Below, piece by piece: positions 16,923-24,943 of a stretch of 39,653 nt of DNA. Made by a program: the position numbers and the translations under genes. The notes under the pieces are model-generated. The model was not told the origin of the DNA. It did not search any database and worked only from the letters and a program-made list of their open reading frames with translations. This DNA comes from an uncultured Megasphaera sp. (lineage in GTDB: Bacteria > Bacillota > Negativicutes > Veillonellales > Megasphaeraceae). Numbering within the stretch: position 1 is the stretch's first letter; every line of letters begins with the position of its first letter. The stretch is taken from the NCBI RefSeq assembly GCF_900539295.1, contig NZ_UQBH01000020.1, forward strand, positions 1 to 39,653, written 5' to 3'.

Positions 16923-16965
16923 AGCTTGATTCGTGTCAAGCTCCTAACCCTTCTGCGGGAAGGGT
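16923..16965 (+). promoter_or_regulatory. Structured rpsF leader, candidate S6:S18 site
   Basis: Two hairpins lie before the rpsF ribosome site: AGCTTGA with TCAAGCT (16923-16929/16936-16942) and ACCCTTC with GAAGGGT (16947-16953/16959-16965, loop TGCGG). rpsF leaders in many bacteria bind the S6:S18 complex for autoregulation. The position fits, but I cannot see the diagnostic CCG bulge with certainty. Confidence 0.4.
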
Positions 16966-16992
16966 CATATGTCCAAAAGAGGAGGTGATTTC

Positions 16993-17277
16993 GTGAACAA
17001 GTACGAAGTCATGTTTATTGCACGACCGGTCGAAGAAGCTGAAGTAGATCCCATCGTTGAATTGGTATCGAACCTTCTTACCAAGAACGGCTGCAGTATC
17101 GAAAAGGTAGATCGTTGGGGGAAACGCCATCTGGCATACCCTGTTAAGAAACAGGCTGATGGCTACTACGTTTTGATTAACTTTGAAGGCGAACCTGAAG
17201 TCATCAAAGAAATCGACCGTGTCATCAAAATCCACGATACTATTCTGAAACACTTGATCGTCAAGATCGACGAATAA
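16993..17277 (+). CDS. rpsF: 30S ribosomal protein S6
   Basis: A 94-residue small-subunit protein that pairs with S18 on the 16S central domain. The sequence NKYEVMFIARP at the start and WGKRHLAYPVKKQADGYYVLI are diagnostic. GTG at 16993 is chosen because GAGGAGGTGATTTC is immediately upstream and gives the usual length; the in-frame ATG at 16969 would contain the ribosome site. First of a conserved rpsF-ssb-rpsR operon. Confidence 0.96.
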   Translation: MNKYEVMFIARPVEEAEVDPIVELVSNLLTKNGCSIEKVDRWGKRHLAYPVKKQADGYYVLINFEGEPEVIKEIDRVIKIHDTILKHLIVKIDE

Positions 17278-17293
17278 CCGGAGGCGCAAAGGT

Positions 17294-17737
17294 ATGAACT
17301 CAGTACAATTATTAGGGAATTTGGCTCGAGACCCGGAAATCCGTTTTACGAAGACCGGACGAGCTGTCGCTATGTTTACCGTTGCCTGCACGCGGTCGTA
17401 CGTTCCGACCGGCAGTTCAGAACCGCGGGAATTAACTGATTTTATTCCTTGTGTTGCTTGGGGTAATTTGGCGGAAAACTGTGGCAACAACCTGACAAAA
17501 GGAAGCCGTGTCTTCGTTCAGGGCCGTATCTCTGTTCGTTCCTATGACGGACAGGATGGCCAGAAACGCTATCGCACGGAAGTTGTCTGCGACTTTGTTG
17601 CCCAGACAATGGGATCAGATCATCAGCAAGCTGCTGCTCCGGCACAGCCTGCCAATGTATCGCAGCCGAAACCGGCTGCTGCCGGCGCCGGCTTTGACAG
17701 CATGGGCTCCAGCACGGATGAAGAAATCCCATTCTAA
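17294..17737 (+). CDS. ssb: Single-stranded DNA-binding protein
   Basis: A 147-residue SSB. The OB fold occupies about 1-105 (MNSVQLLGNLARDPEIRFT, DFIPCVAWGNLAENC). A low-complexity Ala/Gln/Pro linker (about 112-135) leads to the acidic tip DEEIPF, which recruits replication and repair partners. It lies between rpsF and rpsR, the standard order, 16 nt after rpsF. The N-terminus starts MNSVQ rather than the common MNKVI, a minor variant. Confidence 0.96.
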   Translation: MNSVQLLGNLARDPEIRFTKTGRAVAMFTVACTRSYVPTGSSEPRELTDFIPCVAWGNLAENCGNNLTKGSRVFVQGRISVRSYDGQDGQKRYRTEVVCDFVAQTMGSDHQQAAAPAQPANVSQPKPAAAGAGFDSMGSSTDEEIPF

Positions 17738-17782
17738 AAGGTCAGACACGCCCCTTCTGATTCTTGAAGGAGGAAACTATAC

Positions 17783-18013
17783 ATGAGAAGAGATCGCTCG
17801 AGAAAACCGAGAAGAAAAGTATGCAGCTTCTGCGTTGATCATGCTGAACTGATCGATTACAAAGATACTGCAAAGCTTCGCCGTTTCACAACAGAACGCG
17901 GTAAAATCTTGCCGCGCCGTATTTCCGGCGTTTGCGCTAAACATCAGCGCAAACTGACTGTTGCTATCAAACGCGCACGTGCTATCGCACTCTTGCCGTA
18001 CACGGCTGAATAA
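17783..18013 (+). CDS. rpsR: 30S ribosomal protein S18
   Basis: A 76-residue basic protein. The body (DYKDTAKLRRFTTERGKILPRRISGVCAKHQRKL) is unmistakable S18. It is the cysteine-bearing form: CSFC at the N-terminus and CAKH later could form a zinc site, unlike zinc-free S18 paralogs. AAGGAGG precedes the ATG. Last gene of the operon. Confidence 0.97.
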   Translation: MRRDRSRKPRRKVCSFCVDHAELIDYKDTAKLRRFTTERGKILPRRISGVCAKHQRKLTVAIKRARAIALLPYTAE

Positions 18014-18019
18014 TACACG

Positions 18020-18053
18020 AAAAAGACTGTCGCTCAGCGACAGTCTTTTTTTG
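18020..18053. terminator. Bidirectional terminator after rpsR
   Basis: A perfect 15-bp inverted repeat (18020-18034 with 18036-18050), A-rich on one side and T-rich on the other, serves rpsR and the convergent guanine deaminase gene. Confidence 0.92.
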
Positions 18054-18061
18054 TTGTAATC

Positions 18062-19312
18062 TTAAATTTGCTTTCCGTTTACATAGCGGGCAATGATATT
18101 TCGGTCATCGCCGTCGTAAATGAATTGCTGCAGCTTTTCAAAAGGCGTCCGTTCCAGTCCTTCGATATCGTCGTCCATATGGATGACTAAGGCATCGAAA
18201 TCATAGCCCTTTTCGAAACTGCCGATATTTCCATAGAATTGACCGGGCCCTTTCGTGGCCAAGTACAAGCCTTCGCCGATGGTGAGGGCTTTTTCTGACG
18301 GATGATTCAGGGAATAGAGCTTTGAAATTTCGATGGTCAAGGCGATTTGCTTGTTCATGGCCGGTGTATGGCCGGCAGCGACGTCGCTGGCAATGGTGCA
18401 GCGCAACCCTTTAGCCAGATTTTCCCGCAGAGGCATGATGCCGCTGGTCAGATTGGCATTGGACTGGGCACAGTGGGTCAAGTAAACGTCTTTTTCTTTA
18501 AGTAAACTCTTTTCTTCATCAGAAAGGTAGATGGCATGGGCCATCAAGGTTTTATGGGGCCTCAGGAGGCCGAAGGCGTAGTAAACGGCGGTGTACGACG
18601 GAAGGTCCGGGTGGAGCTCTTTGACCCAGGCGACTTCATTGCGGTTTTCCGACAAGTGAGACTGGACGGGGAGGTCGTATTTTTCGCAAATCCGGCTCAG
18701 GCCGGTCATTAACTTTTCCGTCGTCGACGGGACAAATCGCGGCGTTGCGATGAAGCGAATACGGTGCAGCTCTTCGCGGCTGCGGAGGACGAGCTCTTCC
18801 GTATCGGCCAGGGAGCGGTCCGTATCTTCCTTCAGATAGTCCGGGCTGTTCCGGTCCATGTTTACCTTGCCGACGAAGCCTTTTAACCCCATGGCTTCGG
18901 CAGCTTTCATGAGCTGCCATGTGGCATCCTTATGAATGGTGGCAAAGGCGGAAAAACACAAGGTTCCTTCGGCTTTTAAACGAGCGAGGAAGGCACGGTA
19001 AACTCGGCCGGCAAAGGCCGTATCGGAAAAACGGCCTTCCGTAGGAAAGGTATAGTTTTCCAGCCAGGGCAGAAGTTCTTCGTCAAAGCCCAGGCCGCGG
19101 TTGATGTACTGCGGTGCATGGATATGGAGGTCGGTAAAAGACGGGATGATGATGTCGCCGCCGTAATCGACGACGGATGACGGATCGGCATGGTCCGGCA
19201 GGTCTTGGGAAAAGCCCAAGACCTTTCCGTCTTCTACGTGGATATATTGATTTTCAAGGATGATGAATTCTGTTTGTGATGGGGTATAGAGAAAATTTCC
19301 TTTTAGAAACAT
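18062..19312 (-). CDS. guaD: Guanine deaminase
   Basis: A 416-residue zinc amidohydrolase converting guanine to xanthine and ammonia. The metal motif HIH is at 63-65 within DLHIHAPQY, a guanine deaminase signature; SHLSEN (about 218-223), MAHAIYLS and the late Asp in IASDVAAG supply the remaining ligands and catalytic residues. The product xanthine would feed Xpt, encoded 5 kb away. It begins 21 nt after the DagK-like gene, so the pair is one operon. The ribosome site AAGGAG is followed by GTTTAC directly before the ATG. Confidence 0.9.
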   Translation of the reverse strand: MFLKGNFLYTPSQTEFIILENQYIHVEDGKVLGFSQDLPDHADPSSVVDYGGDIIIPSFTDLHIHAPQYINRGLGFDEELLPWLENYTFPTEGRFSDTAFAGRVYRAFLARLKAEGTLCFSAFATIHKDATWQLMKAAEAMGLKGFVGKVNMDRNSPDYLKEDTDRSLADTEELVLRSREELHRIRFIATPRFVPSTTEKLMTGLSRICEKYDLPVQSHLSENRNEVAWVKELHPDLPSYTAVYYAFGLLRPHKTLMAHAIYLSDEEKSLLKEKDVYLTHCAQSNANLTSGIMPLRENLAKGLRCTIASDVAAGHTPAMNKQIALTIEISKLYSLNHPSEKALTIGEGLYLATKGPGQFYGNIGSFEKGYDFDALVIHMDDDIEGLERTPFEKLQQFIYDGDDRNIIARYVNGKQI

Positions 19313-19333
19313 GTAAACTCCTTTTATGATTGT

Positions 19334-20224
19334 TTATTCAGGTACATAGACCGATAAGAATGAGGGAAGAACCTTGATGTCGAGGGGGAAGGACGGGCCC
19401 GAATCTCCGTCCATATTGGTGGAAAGGGGCTGGTCGCCGACGAGTTCGATGCGTACCTCGTCCAAGGCTTTCAAGGTCATCAATTCCGACGTCAGAGGCT
19501 GACCGGATAAGAATTCCGGAATGACTTTGATCAGGTCTAAATAGTTGAAGTCCTTGAAGATTCCCAACCAAAGCTTACCGTCGTCGACTCGCGCCTGAGG
19601 GGCCAGATTGCGAAAACTGCCGACGGAATTGGTCAGCATGGCGACGATGAGGGGCGAGCGGTAGATAGAGGTCCCTTCCGAAGTCGTGATTTTAAATAAA
19701 GACGTCTCGTGGGCCTGCATGGCGCGGATGCCCGTGAGAAAATAAGCCAGGGGGCCGAGGCGAGTCTTCTGTTCAATCGATACGTGTCCGACGGCTTCGG
19801 GCATGATTCCCGTCGCAATGGTATTGATGAAATAGCGGTCGTTGGCCTTGGCTATATCGACTTTGACGGTCTTGCAGCGGGGCAGCATGTCAATGGCTAC
19901 TTCCGGGTGGAGGGGGATATTTAAGGCCCGGGCCAGATCGTTGATCGTACCCAGGGGGATGAATCCGAAGTCGATCGGTTTATTGGCCTGAGCCAAGCCG
20001 TTGATCGTTTCGTTTAAGGTTCCGTCTCCGCCCATGGAAAAGACGGCGTCGAATCCGATAAGGGCCGCTTCTTTAGCCCATAGGGTCGCGTCGCCGGCCT
20101 TCTCTGTTTCCCGTAATTCTACGTCGTCAAACATATTTTCCAATTGGCGTCTTAAATTTTCCTTGTGGTATTTTGCTCTCTCACGCCCTGCCGTAGGGTT
20201 AATGATTAACATACACCGTTTCAA
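19334..20224 (-). CDS. Diacylglycerol/lipid kinase family protein
   Basis: A 296-residue enzyme of the DagK/YegS/BmrU family, phosphorylating lipid alcohols such as diacylglycerol. The N-terminal INPTAGR and the GGDGTLNE motif (GGDGT at 65-69) bind ATP; IPLGTINDLARAL is the typical second motif (normally GTxNDFAR). It starts at TTG 20224, 10 nt after AAGGAG; an ATG four codons later would be too far. In Bacilli DgkB recycles diacylglycerol from lipoteichoic acid synthesis; here the substrate is unknown. Upstream gene of the guaD operon. Confidence 0.9.
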   Translation of the reverse strand: MKRCMLIINPTAGRERAKYHKENLRRQLENMFDDVELRETEKAGDATLWAKEAALIGFDAVFSMGGDGTLNETINGLAQANKPIDFGFIPLGTINDLARALNIPLHPEVAIDMLPRCKTVKVDIAKANDRYFINTIATGIMPEAVGHVSIEQKTRLGPLAYFLTGIRAMQAHETSLFKITTSEGTSIYRSPLIVAMLTNSVGSFRNLAPQARVDDGKLWLGIFKDFNYLDLIKVIPEFLSGQPLTSELMTLKALDEVRIELVGDQPLSTNMDGDSGPSFPLDIKVLPSFLSVYVPE

Positions 20225-20398
20225 CTTGCTTCTACTCCTTACACTGTAAATTCTTCTCGAAATGAATCATGCAACTACTATTATAGCGAGAAAAGTACTG
20301 TTCGGGAAGGTGCGGACAAGGATTTGTTTGAATTTTGTCGAACTCTTTCAAGAGGATATTGTTTACGTTTGTGTTCTTTTGAAAGGAAGTAAGGCTTT

Positions 20399-22006
20399 AT
20401 GAAGTTTGATGGTGCTGTTTACCCTTGCGCCTCTCATCGAGAGGTCGTTTACGGCCGCCGCGGCATGGTCTGCACATCCCAGCATCTGGCTGCCCAGGCA
20501 GGTCTCGATATGCTGAAAAAAGGCGGAAATGTCGTCGATGCCGCCTTGGCTACGGCCATTTGCCTGACGGTTTTGGAACCGACCAGCAACGGCTTGGGAA
20601 GCGATGCCTTTGCCCTCATCTGGATGGACGGGCAGTTATACGGCATCAATGGCAGCGGTTGGTCGCCGGCAGCCTTGACTCGGAAGCGCTTAGTTGATGA
20701 AGGTTATAAGGAAATGCCTCTTCGCGGCTGGTATCCGGTTATGGTGCCCGGTGCGCCGGCGGCGTGGGACGAAGTTCATCGCCGCTTTGGTAAACTTCCG
20801 TTTACTGATTTGTTTGAACCGGCCATTGCCTACGCCCGGGAGGGCTATGCCGTCATGCCCAATATGGCTGCCATGATGGCCGACAGTGCCCGGGCTTTTC
20901 AACCGTATCGGGAGGACCCTCTTTTCCAGCCTTTATTTGATATCTTTTTCCCCCATGGCAGGGCTCCTGAGGCCGGGGATATCCTGACTCTGCCGGATCT
21001 TGCAGTGTCCTTGGAACTCCTGCGGGACAGTCACTGCCGGTCGCTCTATGACGGTGAACTGGCCCGTGACATTGTCCGCTGGTCGAAAGAGACGGGCGGC
21101 CTCTTGGACGCTGATGACTTAGCCGAGTATCGCCCTCAATGGGTAGAGCCGATACGCACCGATTATCGGGGCTACGATGTCTGGGAAATACCGCCTAACG
21201 GCCACGGACTGGTCGTCCTCATGGCCCTCAATATCGTAAAGGGGTTTACCTTCGATAAACGAGGCGATGTCGAATCGATTCACCGTCAGATTGAAGCCAT
21301 GAAATTGGCCTTTGTCGACGGGAAAAAATATATTGCCGATCCGCGGTTCATGAAGACCGAGGTCGTTGATTGGTTGTCTGACTCGTATGCTGAGGCGCGG
21401 AGACAGGAAATCGGTGAACGGGCTCTGCTGCCGGAACCGATCAATGTAAACTCCGGCGGAACCGTTTACTTATCTGCTGCCGATGGGGACGGCAACATGG
21501 TTTCCTTTATTCAGAGCAACTACAACGGTTTCGGATCAGGCATCGTCATTCCCGGACGGGGGATTTCGCTCAACGACAGGGGCCATAATTTTTCTATGGA
21601 TGAGGCCAGCGACAACTGCCTGGGGCCGAGAAAAAAATCATACCACACGATTATTCCCGGCTTCTTGACGAAAGACGGGAAGGCCGTCGGTCCCTTCGGC
21701 GTCATGGGCGCTTTCATGCAGCCTCAGGGACAGCTTCAAGTGCTCCTGAATACCATCGACTATCATCTCAATCCCCAGGCTGCCCTCGATGCACCTCGCT
21801 GGCAGTGGGTCGGCGGAAAGACCATTGAGGTCGAGCCGGAAATAGGGCAGGACATCATCGATGGCCTGCGCGCGCGGGGACATGATATCGTCGTTAAAAA
21901 GGATATCCAGACCTATGGCCGAGGCCAAATTATTTGGCGAAATGAGGAAGGAACACTGGCCGGCGGAACGGAGCCGCGAGCTGATGGAGCGGCGGCTGCC
22001 TGGTAG
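20399..22006 (+). CDS. Gamma-glutamyltransferase (YwrD-like)
   Basis: A 535-residue N-terminal nucleophile hydrolase that cleaves gamma-glutamyl bonds (glutathione and related peptides). GMVCTSQHLAAQAGLDML and GGNVVDAALATAICLTVLEP are family hallmarks. Autoprocessing should occur before Thr355 in SGGTVYLSAADGDGN, which aligns with the TTHxS nucleophile region. No signal peptide is visible, so this is a cytoplasmic YwrD-like form rather than the exported Ggt. It precedes a D-cysteine desulfhydrase-like gene, which could suggest use of glutathione-derived sulfur amino acids (inference). The coding sequence contains two close inverted GTAAAC/GTTTAC pairs. Confidence 0.9.
   Translation: MKFDGAVYPCASHREVVYGRRGMVCTSQHLAAQAGLDMLKKGGNVVDAALATAICLTVLEPTSNGLGSDAFALIWMDGQLYGINGSGWSPAALTRKRLVDEGYKEMPLRGWYPVMVPGAPAAWDEVHRRFGKLPFTDLFEPAIAYAREGYAVMPNMAAMMADSARAFQPYREDPLFQPLFDIFFPHGRAPEAGDILTLPDLAVSLELLRDSHCRSLYDGELARDIVRWSKETGGLLDADDLAEYRPQWVEPIRTDYRGYDVWEIPPNGHGLVVLMALNIVKGFTFDKRGDVESIHRQIEAMKLAFVDGKKYIADPRFMKTEVVDWLSDSYAEARRQEIGERALLPEPINVNSGGTVYLSAADGDGNMVSFIQSNYNGFGSGIVIPGRGISLNDRGHNFSMDEASDNCLGPRKKSYHTIIPGFLTKDGKAVGPFGVMGAFMQPQGQLQVLLNTIDYHLNPQAALDAPRWQWVGGKTIEVEPEIGQDIIDGLRARGHDIVVKKDIQTYGRGQIIWRNEEGTLAGGTEPRADGAAAAW
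20790..20805. repeat. Inverted GTAAAC/GTTTAC pair, 4-nt loop
   Basis: GTAAAC TTCC GTTTAC is a perfect 6-4-6 hairpin in the GGT gene, with the same geometry as 2050-2065. A second inverted pair with a 12-nt gap is at 21446-21469 in the same gene. Confidence 0.7.
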
Positions 22007-22074
22007 GGGGAGGTTCCTTTTCTTCTCCTTTAAAATATGATAGGATGGAGAAAACAAAAGGAGGTACATCCCCA

Positions 22075-23088
22075 ATGAAACCGATAAAACCGAAACTTTC
22101 CCTTTTAGACACTGCGCCGACGCCGCTCCAGTATTTGTCCGGCTTGTCGCAGGAGTTATTCCGCGAAATATACATTAAACGCGACGATTTAACTCCCTTG
22201 GGAGGCGGCGGCAACAAGCTGCGCAAATTAGAGTATTTAATGATAGAAGCCTTGAATACCCAGGCGACGACTATCGTTACCGTCGGAGCCCCACAGACCA
22301 ATCACGGCCGATTGACGGCTGCCGTAGCCGCTAAATTCGGCCTGCACTGCATCATCGTCGCCGTCGGTGACACGGACGGTGAACTGAGCGGAAACTTGTT
22401 CTTAGACGGTATCTTCGGCGCCCGCGTCGTCTTAAAGCGCGATGACGGGCGAGACCACGACGTACAGCTCGAAGAAACGGTCAAGAAGGTCATCGAAGCT
22501 GAAGTAAAGAAAGGTGAACAAGTTTACTTCATCCCCATGGGCGGCAGCGATACGACGGGCCTTCTCGGTTATATGGACTGCGCTCGTGAACTCGATGCTC
22601 AGGCAAAGGACCAGCAGATCAGCGGGGCTACAGTCTACGTCCCCGTCGGCAGTATGGGCACCTATCTCGGCTTGTACTGCGGGCTTAAATCGATCGAATC
22701 GGATTTAAAACTAGTCGGCATTGCCGTCATGCCCTTCGATATGGAAAAATTAAAGGCCTACTTTACGCAGGCCAAAGAAGAATACGGATTTAATTTTGAT
22801 GGTGATTTCCACGTCGAAACAGGATATATCGGAAAAGGTTACAATGAACCGGAACCGAGGATTCGCGAAGCCATTTATACCATGGCTCGCCACGAAGGCA
22901 TCCTGCTCGATCCCTGCTATACGGGAAAGATGTTTGCCGGCGTCTTGTCCATGATCAAGGAAAAGAAAATCAAGTTGGGACGCCAGGTCATCCTTCTCCA
23001 TACGGGAGGAATGCCGGCCCTGTATGCCAACCCCCATCGGGGAAAAATCGAACGGGAGGTACAGGACCTGATTCAAGTCATAAAATAA
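22075..23088 (+). CDS. D-cysteine desulfhydrase / ACC deaminase family
   Basis: A 337-residue fold type II PLP enzyme. The expected Schiff-base lysine is Lys48 in GGGGNKLRKLEY, preceded by KRDDLTPLG; TVGAPQTNHGRLTAAVAA matches the SNHARQ-type substrate loop. D-cysteine desulfhydrase (pyruvate, ammonia, sulfide) is the best guess; D-serine, L-cysteate or ACC cannot be excluded. ATG at 22075 follows AAGGAGG, and the longer start at 22045 would include that site. It lies 68 nt after the GGT gene and probably in the same transcript. Confidence 0.85.
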   Translation: MKPIKPKLSLLDTAPTPLQYLSGLSQELFREIYIKRDDLTPLGGGGNKLRKLEYLMIEALNTQATTIVTVGAPQTNHGRLTAAVAAKFGLHCIIVAVGDTDGELSGNLFLDGIFGARVVLKRDDGRDHDVQLEETVKKVIEAEVKKGEQVYFIPMGGSDTTGLLGYMDCARELDAQAKDQQISGATVYVPVGSMGTYLGLYCGLKSIESDLKLVGIAVMPFDMEKLKAYFTQAKEEYGFNFDGDFHVETGYIGKGYNEPEPRIREAIYTMARHEGILLDPCYTGKMFAGVLSMIKEKKIKLGRQVILLHTGGMPALYANPHRGKIEREVQDLIQVIK

Positions 23089-23094
23089 GGACGA

Positions 23095-23106
23095 TAAACG
23101 CGTTTA
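23095..23106. repeat. 12-bp perfect palindrome at a convergent junction
   Basis: TAAACGCGTTTA spans the 15-nt gap between two convergent genes and includes the stop codon of the phosphate transporter. There is no T-run, so it is not a standard terminator. Confidence 0.6.
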
Positions 23107-24099
23107 AAAGAAAAGGTGCTGCAGGATGAAGTAGGATAAGGCCCCCATGACAGCCGTGCAGGGGATGGTCATGACCCAGGCCGTGACCATCTGGCGGGCA
23201 ACGCTCCAATGGACGGCTTTGACGCGCTGGGCCGATCCTACACCCATGATGGAGCCGGATACGACGTGGGTTGTCGAAACGGGCAGGTGAAGCAAGGTTG
23301 CCGAAAAGATGACGACAGCTGAGTTTAAGTCAGCGGCAAAACCGTGGACGGGGTGCATCTTAAAAATCTTGCCGCCGACGGTACGGATGATTTTCCAGCC
23401 GCCGACACTGGTCCCCAAGGCCATGGCCAGGGCGCAGAGAAATTTTACCAGGTCCGGTACTTCAAGGCTGGTGATGAAACCGCCGGAGACCAGGGCCAGG
23501 GTAATGATACCCATGGATTTCTGGGCGTCGTTGGAGCCGTGGGAAAAGGCCATCAGAGCTGCCGAAACGACTTGCAGCCGGTTGGCAACTAAGTTTACTT
23601 TGGCCGGTTTAAAGGAGTGGCATATTATGAAGATGATCTTCATGATGATGAAGCCCGTAATGATGGCCGAGATAGGCGAGATGATGAGGGATAAGACGAT
23701 TTTTAAAATCCCGAAGCCGTTGAGGGCGGCCACGCCGGCCGAGACGATGATGGCACCGATCATGCCGCCGATGAGGGCGTGAGACGAGCTGGATGGCATT
23801 CCCACCCACCAGGTCAGGAGGTTCCAGATAATGGCGCCTACGAGTCCGGCAATGATGATCATTTCATTGACTAAGGTCGGCGAGACGACGATGTCGCCGC
23901 CGATGGTTTTGGCGACGCCCGTAGAAATCATGGCACCGAGGAAGTTTAAAATGGCAGTGCCGACGATGGCTACGCCGGGGCGAATCGCCCGCGTCGATAC
24001 ACAGGTGGCAATGGCGTTGGCTGTATCATGGAAGCCGTTTATAAAGTCGAAGACGAGGGCCAAGATGACGACCATAATGATGAGCGACGTATCAAGCAT
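23104..24099 (-). CDS. pit: Inorganic phosphate transporter, PiT family
   Basis: A 331-residue membrane protein with about ten hydrophobic segments. Both PiT signature copies are visible: FDFINGFHDTANAIAT at the N-terminus and AFSHGSNDAQKSMGI in the second half, followed by VSTTHVVSGSIMGVG. It carries metal-phosphate complexes by cation symport. Its ATG overlaps the 3' end of the DUF47 gene by 8 nt, so the two are translationally coupled. The compact length fits the bacterial DUF47-linked PiT subgroup. Confidence 0.95.
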   Translation of the reverse strand: MLDTSLIIMVVILALVFDFINGFHDTANAIATCVSTRAIRPGVAIVGTAILNFLGAMISTGVAKTIGGDIVVSPTLVNEMIIIAGLVGAIIWNLLTWWVGMPSSSSHALIGGMIGAIIVSAGVAALNGFGILKIVLSLIISPISAIITGFIIMKIIFIICHSFKPAKVNLVANRLQVVSAALMAFSHGSNDAQKSMGIITLALVSGGFITSLEVPDLVKFLCALAMALGTSVGGWKIIRTVGGKIFKMHPVHGFAADLNSAVVIFSATLLHLPVSTTHVVSGSIMGVGSAQRVKAVHWSVARQMVTAWVMTIPCTAVMGALSYFILQHLFF

Positions 24100-24721
24100 A
24101 CTTCATGGTCACCTCTTTGATGGTATTTGCCAGGGTTTCGACGTTGTCCGATGCTTCTTCCAACGTTCCCAGGATGTCTTTCCAGCGGATGACATTGAGC
24201 AGGTCTTTTTCTTCGCCGCTGAACAGGCGTGAAATTTCTTGGCGGTAAATATGGTCTATTTCCGATTCCAATCGATTTAACCGTTCGGCATGGCGCATGA
24301 GGTTCGCTTGATTTTTATCGATATCTTTTAAGAAGGAGAAAATCTTATTCAATTCTTCGCCCATGAAGATCAGCTGTTCGGTAATGGCGATAGCCGCTGC
24401 CGGAGCTTCTGTGACGTGGTACATGCTGGTGCGCATCAACGCACCTTGGAGCGAATCGATGCTGTCTTCAAGCTGGCACGTTAATTTATAGAAATCTTCG
24501 CGGTCAATGGGCGTGATGAAGACTCGGGATAACTTGAAGATGATGTCTTGGTTCGTTTTGGATGAGGCATGTTCCAATTTTACGATTTCTTTTAAATGAA
24601 GAGAAATGGTGGAAACATCCTGCATAACTTCGTTGGCAATTACGGCGCCGCGGTGGAAGTTTTCGGCGTTGGCTATGAGATAGTCGAAGAATTCTTCGTG
24701 TTTATTGCTGATACTGAACAT
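24092..24721 (-). CDS. DUF47 PhoU-like protein
   Basis: A 209-residue all-helical cytoplasmic protein of the DUF47 (TIGR00153) group, distant PhoU relatives that modulate or gate the adjacent PiT transporter. Acidic and His residues in the helices (EEFFDYLIANAENFHRGAV, LESEIDHIYRQEISRLFSGE) resemble PhoU metal-binding repeats. The ATG at 24721 follows AGGAGG; a longer frame reaching 24871 would run across the promoter and is not used. It is the promoter-proximal gene of the operon, with a strong Pho-box candidate upstream. Confidence 0.9.
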   Translation of the reverse strand: MFSISNKHEEFFDYLIANAENFHRGAVIANEVMQDVSTISLHLKEIVKLEHASSKTNQDIIFKLSRVFITPIDREDFYKLTCQLEDSIDSLQGALMRTSMYHVTEAPAAAIAITEQLIFMGEELNKIFSFLKDIDKNQANLMRHAERLNRLESEIDHIYRQEISRLFSGEEKDLLNVIRWKDILGTLEEASDNVETLANTIKEVTMKYA

Positions 24722-24751
24722 GTTTATTCCTCCTATACAGACATGCAAAAC

Positions 24752-24805
24752 ATTATATAAGGGTTGTATCAGCGTTTTGAAAAGAATATGTAAAGAACAG
24801 GTAAA
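24752..24805 (-). promoter_or_regulatory. Pho-box and promoter of DUF47-pit
   Basis: On the minus strand TTTACC (24800-24805), TTTACA (24789-24794) and TTTTCA (24778-24783) recur with an exact 11-bp period. This matches the TT(A/C/T)ACA-type direct repeats bound by PhoP in Firmicutes. The last repeat covers the -35 position of TATAAT at 24752-24757, as expected for activation of a promoter with a weak -35. Confidence 0.7.
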
Positions 24806-24838
24806 ATATAATGATGAGCTTTGATTTTTTGGCGGCGA

Positions 24839-24915
24839 TGGTATAATGAAGTCATTGCTATTATTTTTCATACGACATCGCCGATTACGGCCGAAGACCG
24901 GCTCGCGATGGTGCT
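24839..24915 (+). promoter_or_regulatory. Extended -10 promoter and structured leader of the NCS2 gene
   Basis: TGG-TATAAT at 24839-24847. The leader has a GC-rich foldback between about 24880 and 24915 (CATCGC with GCGATG, inner GCCG with CGGC). It lacks the purine riboswitch core, and no T-run follows. Confidence 0.45.
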
Positions 24916-24943
24916 TATTCTGAACATGAGGTGACTTTTACAA

